A stretch of 64,000 nucleotides of DNA from Favolaschia claudopus (GCA_037176885.1 JAWWNJ010000028.1:1922001-1986000), one strand, 5' to 3'. Shown: positions 10,620-22,447, counted from the first letter of the stretch. Made by a program: numbers and translations. Notes: a model not told the origin generated them from the letters alone.

Positions 10620-13600
10620 TTACATAAAGAAAAGGTCGTCCAACTGGCTAATCAATTTCAAAGTATCTGCACCGCGGTCCAGAGTTTTCTTCAGCCATTG
10701 CGCGTGCTCTTCAAGGGACGCCACCGTGGTGAATTCAGCGTCTGTGTGGCCACCTTTCTCAACCCAACGATGAACTCCCGCGCTGCAAAATTGGCGGAAG
10801 AGATAGCGACGTTCGTTTTTGGCGAGGGGAGAGAGGGTGAATGATTGGGTGCGGCTGAGGAAGACAATGGTGGTGCCAGGAGGGGCCTCAAACTCAGTCC
10901 CGTCCTCGTTGAGTTTCACGCGACCTCCGCTGTACTTGCCCAAGAAAGTGATCGCCTCCATCGACCCCAGCGCAGCGTCGCGGTTCAGATGGGGGACGGA
11001 GTCCTTGCAGGCGAACTCGAGGTGGGTCGTGGTGAAGACCGAACCAGGGAACGCCGGCAAGACAATGCCGGTGGCCACCAGCTGATTGATTCTTGCCTCG
11101 GCGTGCGCATAAGCCATTGGAGCACACCGCTGAAACATATCTGAGGTATCGTTAAAATCGTGTGCGCAGTAAAACAACAAAAACTCACGGTTTTGAAAGT
11201 CGGACATCAGTTTGAACGAGGGACTGGAAAGAACCTGTTGAGCTTCGACGATGCCGGGTCCGCCAAGAGCGATTTGGTGAATCCCCTGACGGCAAGTGTT
11301 AGAAAGGAATGGTGCGGATCAAGGCTGGCCTACCACATCAGGCGGCGAGTTATCCTCCTCCGTAACAGTCGGCTAGATGGAAGAATTCAATATCTGACGC
11401 AAAGCCACGAGATGTCAATACTCACAGCGGCCGCGTTGGAAGCGCCGGTTTGGGTGGGCATAGCTGCGGTGTTGGCCGCAGGCTGTGAAAGTTGGAAACG
11501 TAGAATTGAGAACGGTAGAACATAGAGATAATCTCATAACTTACCTCGGTCAAGTTGGAACTGGCGGTCTGTGCGGGCTGTGTGCAAACAATGGGAATTA
11601 GGTAATGAGCCAACACAACACTGAGTCAACTCACCTCGGTCGCGTTGGAAGCGTCGGTCTGGGTGGGCTGAGCTGAGCTAGAAGCGCCGTTGGCGGCGGT
11701 CTGCACGCGGAGATCATTAGTGATAGAATATGACAATCTAATATTTGAAACTTACCTCGTCGTTTTGAATCGCCCTGACGCGCTTCTTTGGTTTCAGTAA
11801 TTCAAAAGGTTTCTGGGAATGAAGGTAAACAAGGCGGTTGATAAGAAGATGTGGAATTATCGTACGACGCCGGGAACTCCGTGCCAGATGCCAAACGGCG
11901 TATAGGGCGACAAATGACCCAGATGACCGAAATCGCCATGGTACGAGAGACGATTGCAGCCTCTGCCAGCGTCGACGATGGTGTCTGCCCACAGTTCGAG
12001 AAGACCTCTTGGCCCATGAGAAAGGAGCCCCAAGACACGGGTTTGGCTGTCAACAAGCGGTCGGGGAAGATCGAGCGGACTAAAGATGTTTATGAGCGCA
12101 AAGTAAAGAGAAATCAGCTGATAACTTACTTGACAGGGTCATCATACGGTACAAAAACCGTCCCGACGGGCAAATCTGCCATATCCGAGTCCGAAACAGC
12201 CATATCCGAATCCGAATCCGAATCCGCCTCATCCTCCATTGACTCATCCTCGCTTTCTTCCTCGACATCATCCATATCTTGATCAATCAGGTCGGCAGTA
12301 TCCACCGTGAGTAGTGCCGCTTCCACAACGTCGCGTTCCGTCTGTTCCTTGAGCCATCGCCGTCGGTCGGCCCTAGAGTATGTGAAGTAACGACGTCGGG
12401 GTGCTGGGTTGCCGCATTCGAAATCCGAGACGGTGGGACTGGAGTGTCGGACAGCAGCGGGGGGGCTCTGATCCAAGTCGCGCATGGGGCTCGGGGGTCG
12501 AATCGCGGCGCTCCCCGAAGCAAAGTTGGAGCCGGCGGGGCTGGAAGGTCGAGGCGGGGCGATGGGAGAGTCGTGGAAAATGGGCCTACGGAACGCACGG
12601 AACTCGGAGAATCCGGTGAAGTTCAGAATGTTCTGGAACAAGGGATCCGGGGTATCCGGCTCCAGCTCTTCGACACCGTTTACGTAAACACGCGCCTTGA
12701 TATCGAAGATTTCCTCCGTCGGTGATGGGGGCGTGACCGGCCCGCCACTGCCGGAGGAATGAGTCGGTGTTGTGAATGCAAAGGGGGATCCAAGGGAGGG
12801 CACGGACGAGCTCTGAAAGCTGTCATCGGGGCGGGGAGGAGATGCCAGAGGGCTGGACATGCAATTTTCGAGGTCGATGCTGGTCTGAGAACGAACGCGT
12901 GCGAAGGGGCGGCGAGCGGGAGCCTCAGAGTCGAGCCCCTCGACCTCACTACCTTGTGCAAGGCGCAGAGGTGTGACAGGGATCGGGTGGGGGGCAGAAA
13001 TAGCGGTTTGAGGAGGCGTACCGCGGGAACTCGACTCAATCTCATCCACTTCATCCATGTCAGAATCATCATCGTGAAACAATTTGACACGGGGAAGTTT
13101 GCGGCGGAGTCCCATTGACAAGCCGAGCCGCCTCTGCAAGTTGGGATCGATCTCGAAGTCTTGATCCGAAAGCAAGAGCTCGGATGTAGTGATGGAGGCG
13201 GGGGAGCCGGGGTCCATGTCGATATCGGCAGGGGGATGGAAGGTCGAACGGTCGTCGGCATCACCAGCATCAGTGGGGTGAGGGGTGGCAGACGCACGGA
13301 AGATCGCCTCGGACAACGAGCCGGGGTCGGCGGGTTCAGGGGAGGGTTCGGGAGTGAGCGGAGCATCAAAAAGCTCATACATCAACCTTGAAGTTGGTGA
13401 AGGAGGGTCTTCGCTCTCCACGACGCGCTCGTCTTCGTCAGGCATCGTGGCGAGATAGGCGGCATACTCCTGTGGAGTCATCTACATAACCATAGATTAG
13501 AAATGTCAAGTAGAATATACAGAGAAATGATAACTTGCCTCGCCCCGATACGCCTTATTTTTGAATTCGTCGTTGATGATCTCCCAGTTGCGATTGATGA

Positions 13601-13706
13601 GGCGGTTACGCAGTAGAGTGACGGCTTGGCTGCGAATCGGTATCGCGAAGGCTTCACGGACGAAGGTGAATGTAGTGGAGGAACGAGTGCGACGGTAATG
13701 CTCCAT
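10620..13706 (-). CDS. Acidic 867-aa protein with degenerate TET/JBP-like 2OG-Fe(II) dioxygenase domain
   Basis: Ten exons join in phase: 13706-13539, 13481-12130, 12079-11866, 11812-11756, 11700-11635, 11577-11545, 11482-11426, 11372-11334, 11285-11189 and 11140-10620. Intron 1 (13482-13538) has a GC donor, GCAAGT. Residues 57-510 are disordered and Ser/Pro/Asp-rich. The last exon (about 695-867) matches a dioxygenase-like family common in agarics: a PHLNRDAALGSMEAITFLG strand, KYSGGRVKL, APPGTTIVF, and RRYLFRQF before HRWVEKGG. I place it in the TET/JBP superfamily by pattern. Compared with family members as I remember them, the HxD iron motif reads H745-L-N747 and the distal histidine position is F795, while R806 (2-oxoglutarate site) remains. 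The enzyme is therefore probably inactive. Exons 5-7 are short and repeated. TET/JBP genes are known to be expanded with KDZ transposons in basidiomycetes, and a KDZ element lies 2 kb away. Confidence 0.7.
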
Positions 13707-14928
13707 GAGTGCGAGTATTGTTTTGGAGGGTTTGGGGGAAGATAAAAAAACGCTGAGGGCGAGTTGTTTTTTGAGAGGACGAGAGTATCCGCAGAGATTT
13801 CTGAGCGAATGGAAGAGAGGTAGAAGGGGGAGCTCTGGGTATTTGAACGAATGAGTGTCTCGCTTCAGAAAGAAAAGTACAAAATAAAGTTTACCTCTCC
13901 GAGCCAACGGCTTGGCTGGGTTCATCCCCGAAAGGACCTGACGCATGGAACCTTCTTCTCAACAATCTCACGTCGAAAGACTAACCCTTCTGGTATAGCA
14001 AGAAAAAAAACCTCGCTTGGAAGGGTGGTAAGCTTGAATCACGAAGATCCCTTGGAAACCTACCGCAAAAAAGCACCTGTGATAATGTCAGTCTTTCCGG
14101 AAGCTCGGTGAACGGTGGATTACCAACCCAAAAGATCTATAAATTGATGCGGCAGATAGGATCGCCGTAAAAACCAAAGTTCGCGGAATGATTGTCTGCG
14201 GGATTCTTACCGATACCATGTGAGCCTCGATCAGCCAGCATAGCAATGCGACAAACCCACAGAACGAGACCCAATATCTTCCCTAGAAACAGACTGAGTG
14301 AATGTCGGACACCTGCGGACGCGTCAGCGTCGAGACATGCAGCGCGCGCGAAGTGACCTTGGCGGCGGCCGGTCGCGGCTTCGTTTACCCGTTCCATTGC
14401 GTCGCAAAGCAGTTGGTATTGATGTGGTACCTAGAGATAGTACCAAACTTCCGATTTCTGCGCATGTGCACAGGTCTAGACCTCATATCCCTTCCAAAGT
14501 TCGTCAATGGTGCCAGGAACAGATTTTTTTTTGGTAGAGAACGGAAGATACCGGCGAGATCCATCTGGTTTTGCAATCAACCCAAGCAATATGGGTAGAT
14601 TTCAGATGACTCCGTGCACATGGTGACTGGTGAAGAGTAGAGGTGCCGAGAGAAAAATCGACCTACGAATTCAGCTTCAGCGGGGTTTCAAAAATTGAGA
14701 CCGACTCACGGACCTGATATTTAGTACGGACGAGAGACAACCACTTCTGATGGGGGAAACTAAACTGACCCATAGTGATACACTGGCTACCTCTCTCAAT
14801 AAGCGCAGAATTTTGTACGGGAAGGAGAATGCCCCACCAACACTGGTTGGAGAGTCGAGCGTTCACGCTTCTAGACGGGAGAATAGGCGGCGTAAGTCCT
14901 ATAAATCGTGATTGGTGATTTAGATTGA
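13707..14928. other. Intergenic interval, no supported gene
   Basis: This 1.2-kb stretch lies between the divergent dioxygenase-like and RING genes. It has short open frames on both strands, none resembling a family I know. It should contain promoters for both neighbours and one or more missing 5' exons of the RING gene. One candidate is an ATG at 14829 followed by a GTAAGT donor at 14892, but its phase does not fit the next exon. Confidence 0.4.
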
Positions 14929-15536
14929 GTCAGCAACATCATAGCGGTCGTGGCTGCTCGTGTCGCTGTTGCTTATCGTGTCAGCGTCCAGACCAATGTG
15001 ATTAGACGCCGTAGAGAATCAATTCGCCGCCAGGAGGAGACACAAGAAGTAAACAGCGGACCCACCGTAATTGAAGTGTACGGCTGGCGGCAATCGCGCG
15101 TTCAGCCTCTGGTCCACGAAGATTTGTGGGTGGGCGGAAAAGGACCTACCGACCAAGTCCCCCGTAAGGAACACCACAAATGCAACATCTGTCATTCAGT
15201 CAAGTCTCATCCGGTGTCGTACGTGCTATACTGAATGATTTCGTGAATACCGACTGATTTTGGGTTGGAAGTTACTCTTGCGGACATAGTCATTGTTATG
15301 TTTGCATTCGCCTATGGCTGGAACGTCGCTGGACTTGCCCCGACTGCGTCACGCCCATGCATCGTCCCCCGTTCCGACATTGGGGTGAAGAGGCTTCTCT
15401 TGCGGCTAGTTATCCAGATTGGAAGGATTCCAGTGTCGTTGAATACAGTTGGAAGGGTTTGAAGTTTCCAGTGGAGTTGAAGAAGGCTGAGAAAGAGACT
15501 GATGATTCGGAGGGCGACGCGCGAGATGTTGAGTAG
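14929..15536 (+). CDS. C3HC4 RING-finger protein, putative E3 ubiquitin ligase (5' end unresolved)
   Basis: Two exons are clear: one open from 14929 to 15218, and 15272-15536 ending in TAG. The join at 15218/15272 rebuilds a perfect C3HC4 RING: CNIC, then CGHSHCYVC, ten residues, then CPDC. RING domains recruit E2 enzymes, so an E3 role is likely. The upstream part is basic (RRRRESIRRQEE). After the RING comes HWGEEASLAASYPDW and a YSWKGLKFP block that I recognise from agaric RING proteins. There is no in-frame ATG in the first open stretch (a GTG is at 14950), so an upstream coding exon is probably missing from this model. The gene lies 280 bp upstream of the KDZ transposase on the same strand. 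Confidence 0.75.
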
Positions 15537-15815
15537 AGTACCTGAGAAGTCGCGTTAGGCGATACGTCATTGTTACTTGATCTAATCAGTCACCGTCACA
15601 CTCTTTCCTCTTGCCTTCACCGACTTTTTCGACGAATTATGTCTGTATTCGTGTCTGAATATTCAAAAAATCTACCTCACTGCATGGAGGAATCTCTTGA
15701 CGCCTGAAACACTTGATCGCGCCCTTTAAAACCTGAGCCATCTTCTTCGCTCGACAACAAACTTCCCCTTCATTCCCTTTCTAATTCCCGTGCGCTTCTC
15801 CAGTTCTCTAAGCTT

Positions 15816-18800
15816 ATGATTCAACGGGCTCTGCGCAAGAAAAGTAAGGTGGATGTCGACGATGACTACGGAGGTGCTGAGTTCACTCGGATTGCTGATC
15901 GTGGCATCTATCTTTCTTATGACGGCGAGCGTCGAAAGGAGGAACTGCTCAACGTGTCCCACAAGAAGCGCCGTCTCGATCCTTCCAGCCTTGAAGATCA
16001 GCTTGCCCATTGGATACCGGTGCCTGACGACAATTTCGATGAAGAGGAGGCGCGAGCGCCGCAGTCGGATAGCAATCTGGGTAAACGAAAGACATATCTC
16101 AGTACGGTGCGTGGTTCTTGCGGAATGCGAATTGCGACTGGTGCTCATGATGATTGCAGAAAAATCCTATGGCATTGTGGCGTCCGCTCATGGGAGACTT
16201 TCTTGCTGAGCTGCTGCGGCATGAAGGTCTGGGAGACGACACGGAAAATCCTCGCTGTGCACACTGCACGTCCCCATTCAATCCTCGAGCGATACCCCCT
16301 GTTCGACTCTTCAAATGTTATGAGTGTGGTCAATTCTTACAGTGTCTTGCTTGTTGCATCGCGAATCACGCTCGAACCCCGCTGCATGTTATTAAGGTGC
16401 GAAGACTTGAAGTTTTGATTACGTGAATCTGACAGGAAATTGGAAGGAATGGAATGGTGATTATTGGGTTCCGTGTACCCTGGCAAAGATCGGTCTTATT
16501 TACCAGCTCGGCCACGGAGGCTTCAACTGTTCCTTCCCCGATACCACCGTCCACTCCCTCACCGTTATCGAGGACCCAACGATCCATGAAATCCGCGTGC
16601 GGTACTGCAAATGCTCTAAATCAGATCAAGCCGACAACCTCGAGCAACTGCTACGTAACGGCTGGTATCCAGCAACCGTTACAGATCCCGGAACCTGCGC
16701 AACATTTCGCAGTTTAGAGATGTACCGACTCTACAGTGTGGTGGGGAATTTAAATGTTCGAGATTTTATGACTTCCGTCGAGCGCATGACGGATACAACG
16801 GCGACTTCTGGAATGACCTGGTTACCGGTTCGTTCAGCTTTGACTGCAATTTCTGTGATCTAAATCAAAAAATGGCTGCGTAATAGGATCGATATAAGCA
16901 ATTCTCGCGTGTTTCCCGACAGTGGTCCTTTCTCTCACGTCTCAAACGAGCGGGACGGGGACATGATCCGAGGGGTCCCGAAGGCACTGCCCTGGGGGAA
17001 TGTGCGGTTAGGTGTTGGGCCTGTCCCCAGGATGGACGCAATCTGCCTGATGGTTGGCGGGAAGTTGATCCCAAATATCAGTTGAGTTTCAAGCTTGATC
17101 GTCGTCTCAAAGATGTTGACTAGGTTCACCTGTAGATTCTTATATATGCTCATACTTGCGGTCGACGCCAATTTTCGGCTGCGCAATCGCATTCGAGTGA
17201 ACGAAATCGAAGATCCTACCCTGGGGCCCGGTTGGGGTTACTTTGTTGAACCGGGCAGTTACCGAGAGCATCTGAAAAAGTATGTTAACGAGAAAGAGGT
17301 TCGTAATTCTTCATTCTCGATAATTATTATTCGTCATTTACCCTAAGTACTCTTCGTAGGTCAGCACCTGTATCGCCTTTGCGGCTCTTCTACAGAAAGA
17401 TACTCGTCTGACCACGGGTCTGCGAGTTTCGGGGGTCGGAGGATGCGTGTGCGCTCGTCATGAGTGCATGCGACCCAATGGTATCGGCGATCTCCAGAAA
17501 GGAGAACGGTATGTCATTATAAGCCGCGACTCGGTCTATATAGCTTATGCGATTTGGATTTCGAAGGTATTCCAACATGGATTTCATTGTTTTGGCCGCT
17601 TTGGCCGGCTTCTCGCTATTGTGGCTCACGATATCGTATGACATCGGCTGCCAGTGGAAGCAACATTTCCACGAACGCGTCAAAGACCTCCCCGCGGAAA
17701 TCCGTCTACCTCTCGACGACATCAAGATTCAATTTGGATTGCCTGTCTGGCACGCTGCTTCCCATAACGAGGACTGTCAGAACGAAAATAGCTTGAGTTT
17801 TAAGCCTGGCGTGGGGAGATCAGATGGTGAAGGGGTCGAGCGGTTTTGGTCCCGCCTCAACGGAGCTTCTTTCTCCACGAAAGATGCGGGACAGGGTGTA
17901 CGCGCGGACACCATAGAGAGTAAAATCGATGATCACAACTTTCTGAAGAATTTAGGGCAGGGTGCGTTGATTTGCGAGATGATAAACTAAAACCAACCTA
18001 ACGCTATTGATAGGAGATACTTTAGAACGAAGACTTTTGGTGGCTATCGCGGAACGCGACCGTCAGGTTGCAGCGTTCAAAGATGTATCTAAGACTATCG
18101 AGAAAGAAGTTAAGGAAAGCTGGCGCAAGATGATCAAGGACTGGGAGGCTGATTCAACAAAACCAAATCCTTACGTTCTGTCCCGCCGCGGTTCGTCGGA
18201 TCTTATCTACAAAGCGCGTGATGTCTTAGCTAACGCTTGATTATCGATAGATTGCCCAACTGAGGCAGCAGTTCGGTTAGATGTTCGAAAAGACGAAGAG
18301 GCGCTGTCGGGCGGGTCAGCACCCCTTCATGGACGCAGCGCAACCGCATTTTTGGTGGCAGGAATTCAAATTGAAGATTCGCAGTAAGAGCTCGTACTTA
18401 ACTCATTCTTGATAGCTGTTGACGTTCTTCAGACGACGTATTCTTACGCAACTGAAGGGTGCTGCTGCCTTGATAGCCGCTGATCGGGAAAACAAGATCC
18501 AAGAGTGGCGTCACGCTCTTTTGGTGAAAATAGCGAAATTCCGTTCACTCCAGAAGGTATATATGCCAGGAGCCGCCGCTGTACTTGAGCAGGTGGAAGC
18601 AGAACGCGACTTCGATGCCCCACCACCCAAGGCAGAAAACGTCAAATTGTTCATGCCAAGCGCAATGATACATCAAGCAACTGATCCGCTCAATGGATGT
18701 ATTCCCGGACTTACTGATATGGAGGCTAAGCTACGACTGGCGCAATGTGAAAACTCTCTAGCCTCTCTACGCGCTCGTCTGCACGCCAAACGCCATCTTA

Positions 18801-19607
18801 TAAGCTTTCGCAATTCTAATATTATCGGTCAAGTACGCAGCACGAAGGCTCGTACTCTCATCGGGGAAGTAGGCGACCGCGTGGAAGCTTATGCGGAGCG
18901 ATATCGTCAAGGACGTACGGCATTGGTAGCTCTCAAAGGAGCCGACGCTTATCCCCACTTACGACCTCTGAATCCCGACGACGTGCAACTCGACGGCGAT
19001 GCCGAGGAATCTGACTCGGCAGCTAGGAAGAAACTTTCAATGCTCGGGGCTGGACGGGGCGCCCGAGCGCCTCGCAATGCGCCGGGAACGTCCAAACGAG
19101 TCATGTCTTGGATATGGACCGCTCCCGGGTCGCTAGACGAGGAAATGATGCATGAATGTAAGCACATGCACTTTTTTTGACTGTTGGCATCAAACACTGA
19201 TCTTTTCCAAAGCCGTCCGCGTCGAATGGTCAAGGTCGCTGGCGAGGAAGACACGCTGGAGCGAAGAGGTTATGCTATTAAGGGAAGAGATGAGACGGGT
19301 TTTGAGATACCTAGGCTGGCAAGCTGAATGGTGGAGGAGGCGTGTGGGACTGCGTGAAGACTTGGCGCTAGAGACTTTGGCAGGGATGAGGGCATATGCT
19401 TTGAAAGAGGCGGGATGGCATGATAGGCTGGCCGAGTTCTTCCGCAATAAATGGAATGTTCCGGCTGTGACCGTTGCCAACGTCTGTTGGCAGAGGAAGA
19501 GTCCGTGGGACTTGATGATCTGTTTGGGGTCGAATAGTTGTAAAATCAGAGACTTATTGATCTGTTTCGAGTCGAATCGGTGTAAAATTGCAATATTTCT
19601 ACATTAG
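15816..19607 (+). CDS. KDZ-family transposase, apparently intact, 969 aa
   Basis: Eleven exons join in phase: 15816-16106, 16160-16396, 16447-16827, 16887-17080, 17136-17298, 17360-17508, 17567-17961, 18014-18217, 18251-18383, 18433-19157 and 19213-19607. The N-terminal CxC2-type cysteine cluster spans about residues 130-167 (C130, C133, C150, C153, C159, C162, C163, H167), followed by the family block HARTPLHVIKEW and NGWYPATVTDP. The KDZ core has VDANFRL (D378), ARHECMRPNGIGDLQKGER, YDIGCQW (D497) and GEGVERFW (E563), which I take as the likely acidic catalytic residues. The C-terminal half is helical. Length and domain order are as expected for a full KDZ protein, with no stop or frameshift, so the element may be autonomous. 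I could not find convincing terminal inverted repeats or a target duplication by eye. Confidence 0.9.
19509..19592 (+). repeat. 42-bp tandem duplication at the 3' end of the transposase ORF
   Basis: Two imperfect 42-bp copies start at about 19509 and 19551, sharing GATCTGTTT, GTCGAAT and TGTAAAAT. In frame they encode a repeated 14-residue tail (LMICLGSNSCKI and LLICFESNRCKI). The repeat lengthens the C-terminus beyond the helical end usual for KDZ transposases. Confidence 0.7.
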
Positions 19608-20269
19608 GATACAATACGAGTGATCTGCCCGAAAGCGATTGTGATTTGCACTGAAAGGTGATTGCTCAAGGACAAGGAAACAAAGCAAAACAGAAGGGTT
19701 GCTCGTGCCTTGGAGGGAGGGGGAAATGTTGTGCTGCACATAGACTGAGGTCCGCGGTCCTGGCCAAGGTGCGTAGACTTTCGTGAATGAACGCAGCCAA
19801 CTTTGGCTAGCGTCGTGGTTATAGGCAAAGGTATCTCTGTCTAGGTTCAAGTCGTTAGCCTAAGTACTAGCACCAGGGGTGAAGATTCCGATGATTGGAT
19901 ACAGAGTCCCCGAGACTCGAACTCGGTCCGAAAGCGCGCGATCAGCTTAGCCGTTATTCTGCATGGCTGGTGCTCGGTTACCCACGAACTCTGCAATGCG
20001 TAACGCCAAAGCCTCACTTGTAGAGCAAGAAGCGACGTACAGGATGATTTTGACGGTGAAGAAAGTCGCTGAATAGTGAGGTCTGCCGATAGCTTGCGCA
20101 TTTAGATGTCTTGCGTCGCGTGAAGGGAGATAATCGATATGACTTCGGCCCACCTTGAGGTGGCTTTGTCCTATGCAAACTTGCGAAGTAAAATCATCGA
20201 TTTCAGATGAACACAGAAATGATCGTAATTCAACGCCTCCCCTGACCGCCGATTCAACCCCCAAATGCC

Positions 20270-21303
20270 CAACTACTACTCTGAAATCGGTAGCGGAGGA
20301 TTGGCGTCCACAGCGGAGAGGCTGTCGCTGCTGAGCGGGAGGAGGTTGGCTGGGTTCAAAGGAACGTGCTGTACGAGGTTGAGCGCTTGCGAGGTCGACG
20401 TCGGGGGTTGGGCGTAAGTATGATTGAGAGAAGAGCAGGGGGAGATGCCTGCTGTCTTGAGTGTCGATGCATCTGAGGGGGTTGAATGATGCAAGGCGCG
20501 AAAGGAGCTGGAGGAGGTATGTAGAGCGGGGGTTTGTGGTGTCGAGATTGGATGTGAGTGCTGGGGCGCCGGACGAAGGGGTGTGTATGTAGTGAAGTGA
20601 GAGTGAAGTGCGGTTGATGGTGGAGACGACGTGGTCGACGTCAGTGGAGTTGAAAACTTCGATCCGAAGAAGTAAGTATGGCGCCGTATACAGTCGGCGA
20701 CGAGATAGTCCCCGCGTATCCGTCGCCTGCATCGGGCATGAGATCACACGCCGCATCCGAAGATCGATATTGTATGAGATATTTGCCAGCCGTGCTGTTG
20801 GTGACAGTGCCGATTGAACAAACGTTGTTCCCATACCTATGCTATGATTCAATGTCAATATGCTTCAATGCAAATCAAACAAGAAAGAAAGGAATGTCGA
20901 AGACGCACAGATCGTAGAACGGCAAGACATAAAAACGGCCGGACTCCCTCTCTGGCATTGTTACAACGACATCGCCAACGGAGAGCTCTAGCAATGCGGC
21001 GGAGTACAGCGTGTCGGTGTTGTGGAAAACGACAGTGCGGAAGCTCGAGTCGTTGCGTGTGCGAAGGTGTTGGTGGCGAAATCATTGGATGCGTTGACGA
21101 CAGAGCCCGTGTTGGCGAAGGGGACGTAGGGAGCCAACGGTAGGGCGTACTATGAAATTGAGGATGATCTACTAGTAGCTGAGAGAATGACTGGAAACAC
21201 TCACCACCAAGGCGTCTACTGTAGCATTTTGAGCCGAAGTCGTTGGCGCAGCTAGGGACACAGAGGATCCGAGGACTGCGAGCAGAAGAGAAAGAAAAAT
21301 CAT
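20270..21303 (-). pseudogene. DUF1254-type secreted protein, frameshifted pseudogene
   Basis: An ATG at 21303 starts a signal peptide (MIFLSLLLAVLGSSVSLA). The following exons carry DUF1254 family blocks: YALPLAPYVPFANTG, VVFHNTDTLYSAALLELS, GDVVVTMPE, GRFYVLPFYDL, then after an intron YGNNVCSIGTV. The reading frame must change at about 21053 (one base missing after a CAC-GC), again near 20670 between YGAIL and LLRIEVFNSTD, and again near 20470. The downstream DUF1214-like part is not recognisable. Introns are otherwise normal, so the copy decayed after its introns were present rather than arising by retroposition. Bases 19608-20269 hold no other gene; a long open frame across 19947-20858 on this strand is one of the shifted frames. 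Confidence 0.7.
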
Positions 21304-21731
21304 GATGGAAGTTAGAATAGAAAGGTGAGGGATGGAGTAAAGATGAGCACCTTAAGTATTGAGTCCCTCCAACGGCGATATCGTGGGCCCTCGGGCAAGA
21401 CCGAGGGTGATTTTTGACGGCTACCGCATGCGAGCCGCGTTTGAATGAAGGGCGATGCAACTGCTATTCAGGTCATGGTAAAGAGACCGACGGAGGAAGA
21501 TGCAATGCGCGAGGCGTTATCACGAGAGAGAGACGAACCCATTATCCGCGCACCCATCGTGCGGCCAGAACACCACAGTGATCCGCAGTGATCCCAGAAT
21601 CTCTCAGTGAGTCTCTCAGTGTCGTCCTTCTGACTCCCTGAGCGTGTTCCCTACACCAACAGAGCGAATTCAGGGTCAGCACTGCCGTCTCACCGCCGCA
21701 CGTTGAGCGCATTACTCGGCGTCATTCCCAC
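21304..21731. other. Intergenic, nothing recognised
   Basis: Upstream flank of the DUF1254 pseudogene up to the MITE. No open frame with family similarity or splice context was found. Confidence 0.5.
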
Positions 21732-22255
21732 TAGTGTTGCCGTCGGCTGGCTACGGCTGGCTCGTGAGCCGAGCCGCTGGAGCCGGGCTCTCCGCGGCTC
21801 AGTGATGGCTAATTGATGGCTCCGACCACCTTTTCGATTCCCAGGAATCCAGCCCATATACTGGCTAGGATTATCTTCCAAACATGCTCTGTTGACTTGC
21901 AAGGGCCGGTGCATGTTGCTCTTGGCACTCTTTGCTCCTCAGCACATTGAACGACGCAGATTTTGAAAACTGTCACGAAACGTTACGTGAGTGACAGCTG
22001 TGACGTCGATGACGTGCACCCCGCTAAAACCCACCGACACGAGGCACCTTGCAACAAATTATTGAAGCAGGTGTCTCAGAGGATGTTTCCGGATGCCTAG
22101 CTTACCCGTAGAACCACTGTCGCGCACTACCGAACGAGTTGAAAAAATGGCTTTGAGCCGACGGCTAGCCGTGGCTTCAACAGCTGGCTGCGGCTGGCTT
22201 ATTTTTAGCTTGGCTCGCCGGCTAGCCTTAGCCGAGCCGAGCCGCGGCAACACTA
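21732..22255. mobile_element. hAT-like non-autonomous element (MITE), 524 bp
   Basis: The ends are inverted: TAGTGTTGCCG at 21732 and CGGCAACACTA ending at 22255. Subterminal DNA on both sides is filled with GGCTGGCT/GAGCCGAGCCG words. The left flank is ATTCCCAC, and the right flank, after one extra A, is ATTTCCCAC. This looks like an 8-bp target duplication with a one-base change, as expected for hAT elements. There is no coding capacity. The TAGTG/CACTA terminus and GGCT-rich subterminal region also favour hAT. Confidence 0.6.
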
Positions 22256-22447
22256 AATTTCCCACGGTCTGGAGGCGGGCGGATGATTTCATTGCTTGGT
22301 ATCTGGGCATACCAATCCCTGCCGTCGTCCGTGAGCGGGGCTTTGGCGGGCACAGGACTTGGGATGAAGGGAGGAGACAAGAGCAAAAATTGCCGTATAC
22401 GGAAATCTCGACTGACAGCATGTTGACGGTTGTTTGCTGAGTCAGCT

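Noticed and set aside
14829..14891. First exon for the RING gene starting at ATG 14829
   Set aside because: The exon ends in phase 0, but the next acceptor requires phase 2, so the join does not keep frame.
19910..20000. tRNA gene on the minus strand (perfect T-arm CCGAG-TTCGAGT-CTCGG and a pairable 7-bp acceptor)
   Set aside because: The intervening sequence forms no acceptable D or anticodon arm at any normal spacing, so the B-box-like hairpin is probably coincidental or a relic. A tRNAscan run would settle it.
19947..20858. 303-aa minus-strand open frame as a gene
   Set aside because: It mixes the DUF1254 reading frame with shifted frames; the family motifs continue in other frames, which shows a pseudogene.
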